From assembly GCA_964626275.1 (NCBI GenBank), contig CAZVCZ010000096.1, forward strand, positions 1-6,326: a stretch of DNA of 6,326 bases, in the 5' to 3' direction. The DNA comes from M55B157 sp964626275. Its GTDB lineage: Bacteria > Actinomycetota > Actinomycetes > S36-B12. The notes below the pieces were generated by a model. It was not told the origin of the DNA and searched no databases. It worked only from the letters and a program-made list of their open reading frames with translations. Position numbers and translations under genes: made by a program. Every line of letters starts with the position of its first letter. Position 1 is the first letter of the stretch. Shown one piece after another: positions 4,773-6,326 of the stretch.

Positions 4773-6080
4773 ATGATCGATCCGAATCTCCTCCGCGAAT
4801 CCCCCGAGGTCCTGCGCGAATCGCAACGACGCCGCGGAGAAGATGTCGCGATCATCGACACCCTGCTCGATCTCGATGCACGACGTCGCGCCGCTCAGCA
4901 GGCATTCGATGAGGTCCGAGCCGAGCAGAAGCAGTTGAGCAAGCGGATCGGTCCGCTGCAGGGCCGCGTCAAGCGCGATCCCGACGATGGTGATGCGAAG
5001 GCCGAACTCGACGATCTCATGAGCACAGCCACCGGTCTCGCGGACAAGGTAAAGGCCGCAGATGCTCATGCATCCGCCCTCGCCGCCGAACTCGATGCAG
5101 CATGGCTCGAGGTGTCCAACGTCGTCGATGACCGCGCACCGGTCGGCGGCGAGGAGGACTTCACCGTCCTCGAACTCGTCGGCGAACCACGCAACTTCGA
5201 CGCCGAAGGCTTCGCGGCCCGTGACCATGTCGAACTCGGTGAACTGCTCGGCGCGATCGACATCGAGCGTGCGGCGAAGGTCTCCGGATCGCGGTTCTAC
5301 TTCCTGACCGGCGTCGGGGCCCTCCTCGAACTGGCCCTGCTCAACCTGGCCGTGTCCCAGGCCAACGCCAACGGTTTCACCCCGGTCATCCCCCCGGTGC
5401 TCGTGGCCCCCAAGGCCATGGAGGGCACCGGCTTCCTCGGCCAGGCTGCGGAGAACGTCTACCGCATCGAATCCGACGACATGTATCTCGTCGGCACCGC
5501 TGAGGTGCCTCTCGCCGGAATGCACGCGGACGAGATCCTGCCTGTCGATTCACTTCCGCTGCGATATGTCGGCTGGTCCTCCTGCTTCCGGCGTGAGGCA
5601 GGGACCTACGGGAAGGACACTCGCGGCATCATCCGTGTCCACCAGTTCGACAAGGTCGAGATGTTCGTGTTCACCACACCCGAGGAAGCAGAGGCAGAGC
5701 ACGCGCGACTGCTCACCTGGGAGCGCGATTTCATGGACGCCCTGGAGATTCCCTACCGCGTCATCGATGTCGCGACTGGCGATCTCGGTGCGAGCGCCGC
5801 GCGGAAGTTCGACATCGAGGCCTGGATTCCCACGCAGGGCACGTATCGCGAAGTGACATCGACGTCGAACACGACGCAGTTCCAGGCCCGCCGCCTCAAG
5901 GTCCGCCTTCGTGACGAGGAGGGGACACGTCCCCTGGCCACCCTCAACGGCACCCTGTGCGCGATGCCGCGCATCATCGTGGCGCTCCTGGAGAACCACC
6001 AGCAGGCCGACGGGTCGGTCCGGGTTCCTGCTGCGCTGCAACCATTCCTGGGTCGCGATCGCCTCGACCCCATCGGCTAA
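4773..6080 (+). CDS. serS: Seryl-tRNA synthetase (class II)
   Basis: A full-length 435-residue SerRS that charges tRNA-Ser, and also tRNA-Sec where present, with serine. The N-terminus MIDPNLLRESPEVLRES leads into the antiparallel coiled-coil arm (about 30-118) that grips the long variable arm of the tRNA. The catalytic core shows the motif 1 region NANGFTPVIPPVLV (198-211), the serine-binding TAE (242-244), motif 2 FRREAGTYGKDTRGIIRVHQ (272-291) and motif 3 around LNGTLCAMPRIIVALLENHQ (391-410), with the conserved R400 and E407-N408. STSNTTQFQARR (363-374) is the family's SN-x-T-x-FQARR segment. All key elements are present, with no truncation. It starts at ATG 4773 behind an apparent leaderless promoter, and the next gene begins 3 bp after its TAA, so the two are probably co-transcribed. 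Confidence 0.98.
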   Translation: MIDPNLLRESPEVLRESQRRRGEDVAIIDTLLDLDARRRAAQQAFDEVRAEQKQLSKRIGPLQGRVKRDPDDGDAKAELDDLMSTATGLADKVKAADAHASALAAELDAAWLEVSNVVDDRAPVGGEEDFTVLELVGEPRNFDAEGFAARDHVELGELLGAIDIERAAKVSGSRFYFLTGVGALLELALLNLAVSQANANGFTPVIPPVLVAPKAMEGTGFLGQAAENVYRIESDDMYLVGTAEVPLAGMHADEILPVDSLPLRYVGWSSCFRREAGTYGKDTRGIIRVHQFDKVEMFVFTTPEEAEAEHARLLTWERDFMDALEIPYRVIDVATGDLGASAARKFDIEAWIPTQGTYREVTSTSNTTQFQARRLKVRLRDEEGTRPLATLNGTLCAMPRIIVALLENHQQADGSVRVPAALQPFLGRDRLDPIG

Positions 6081-6083
6081 TCG

Positions 6084-6326
6084 ATGTCGCAACTCCGACG
6101 ACGACTCCTCGTCATCTCCGCCGGCGCCCTCCTGCTCGCCGGCTGCACCGGATCTCCCGAACCTGGGCCCACCTCCGCATCACAGACCGGGACTGCACCA
6201 TCCCCGTCCACCAGTGCACCTCCCACGCTCTCCCCCAGCCCTGATCCGACCATCGCGCCCGAGCCCGCGCTGGTCATCGGTGGCACATCCCGGGGACGGA
6301 TGATCTTCGTCCAGCGGGCCGAGGAT
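6084..6326 (+). CDS. Putative lipoprotein, N-terminal part (truncated by window end)
   Basis: Translation from ATG 6084 gives 81 residues before the window ends. A basic start, MSQLRRR, is followed by a hydrophobic stretch and the lipobox LAGC (18-21), so C21 should be lipidated after signal peptidase II cleavage and the protein anchored on the outer face of the membrane. Residues 22-62 are a low-complexity linker rich in S, T, P and A, typical of the region between lipid anchor and folded domain in actinobacterial lipoproteins. A folded part appears to begin at PALVIGGTSRGRMIFVQRAED. I do not recognise the family from this much. The start lies 3 bp after the serS stop, which implies translational coupling or co-transcription. 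Confidence 0.8.
   Translation, partial: MSQLRRRLLVISAGALLLAGCTGSPEPGPTSASQTGTAPSPSTSAPPTLSPSPDPTIAPEPALVIGGTSRGRMIFVQRAED

Noticed and set aside
4602..5525. 307-codon open frame on the minus strand across bpa and serS
   Set aside because: It overlaps two clearly conserved genes and its translation has no family features; it is an antisense shadow.

Overview
The window looks like chromosomal DNA from a high-GC actinobacterium. Three things point there: GC-rich codon use, a bacterial proteasome activator (Bpa) gene (a family confined to proteasome-bearing actinobacteria and close relatives), and an actinobacterial-type seryl-tRNA synthetase with a promoter placed as for a leaderless mRNA. The order moeA, K+ channel, quinone oxidoreductase, bpa, serS suggests Micrococcales to me, but that is a recollection-based inference and the species cannot be named.

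Left part (1-2329, + strand): the 3' end of a molybdopterin molybdotransferase (moeA/glp), a two-TM potassium channel with a cytoplasmic RCK/TrkA-N domain, and a zinc-free NADPH:quinone oxidoreductase of the PIG3 type. They are spaced 20-30 bp apart and probably co-transcribed.

Middle (2328-3549): an accessory gene for a protein with an AbiEi-like N-terminal winged helix and a Vsr/DUF559-like PD-(D/E)XK C-terminal domain, of visibly lower GC than its neighbours. It is bracketed by two 72-bp palindromic elements that are related to each other in inverted orientation. Each carries three copies of a GCTCAC[G/C]AAATGG-like unit. The left copies are all the G version and the right copies all the C version, so the stems stay largely paired. 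The left element supplies the stop codon of the oxidoreductase; the right element supplies the last eight residues and stop of the accessory protein. This repeat-bounded unit is the most interesting part of the window.

Right part (3557-6326): a minus-strand SET-domain protein with a post-SET cysteine cluster lies convergent to the accessory gene and divergent from bpa; an imperfect 10-bp inverted repeat lies in the divergent promoter region. After bpa come serS and, 3 bp after the serS stop, the start of a lipoprotein gene that runs off the right edge. Gene-free stretches are all short (at most about 120 bp); no tRNA, rRNA, CRISPR array or transposase was found.
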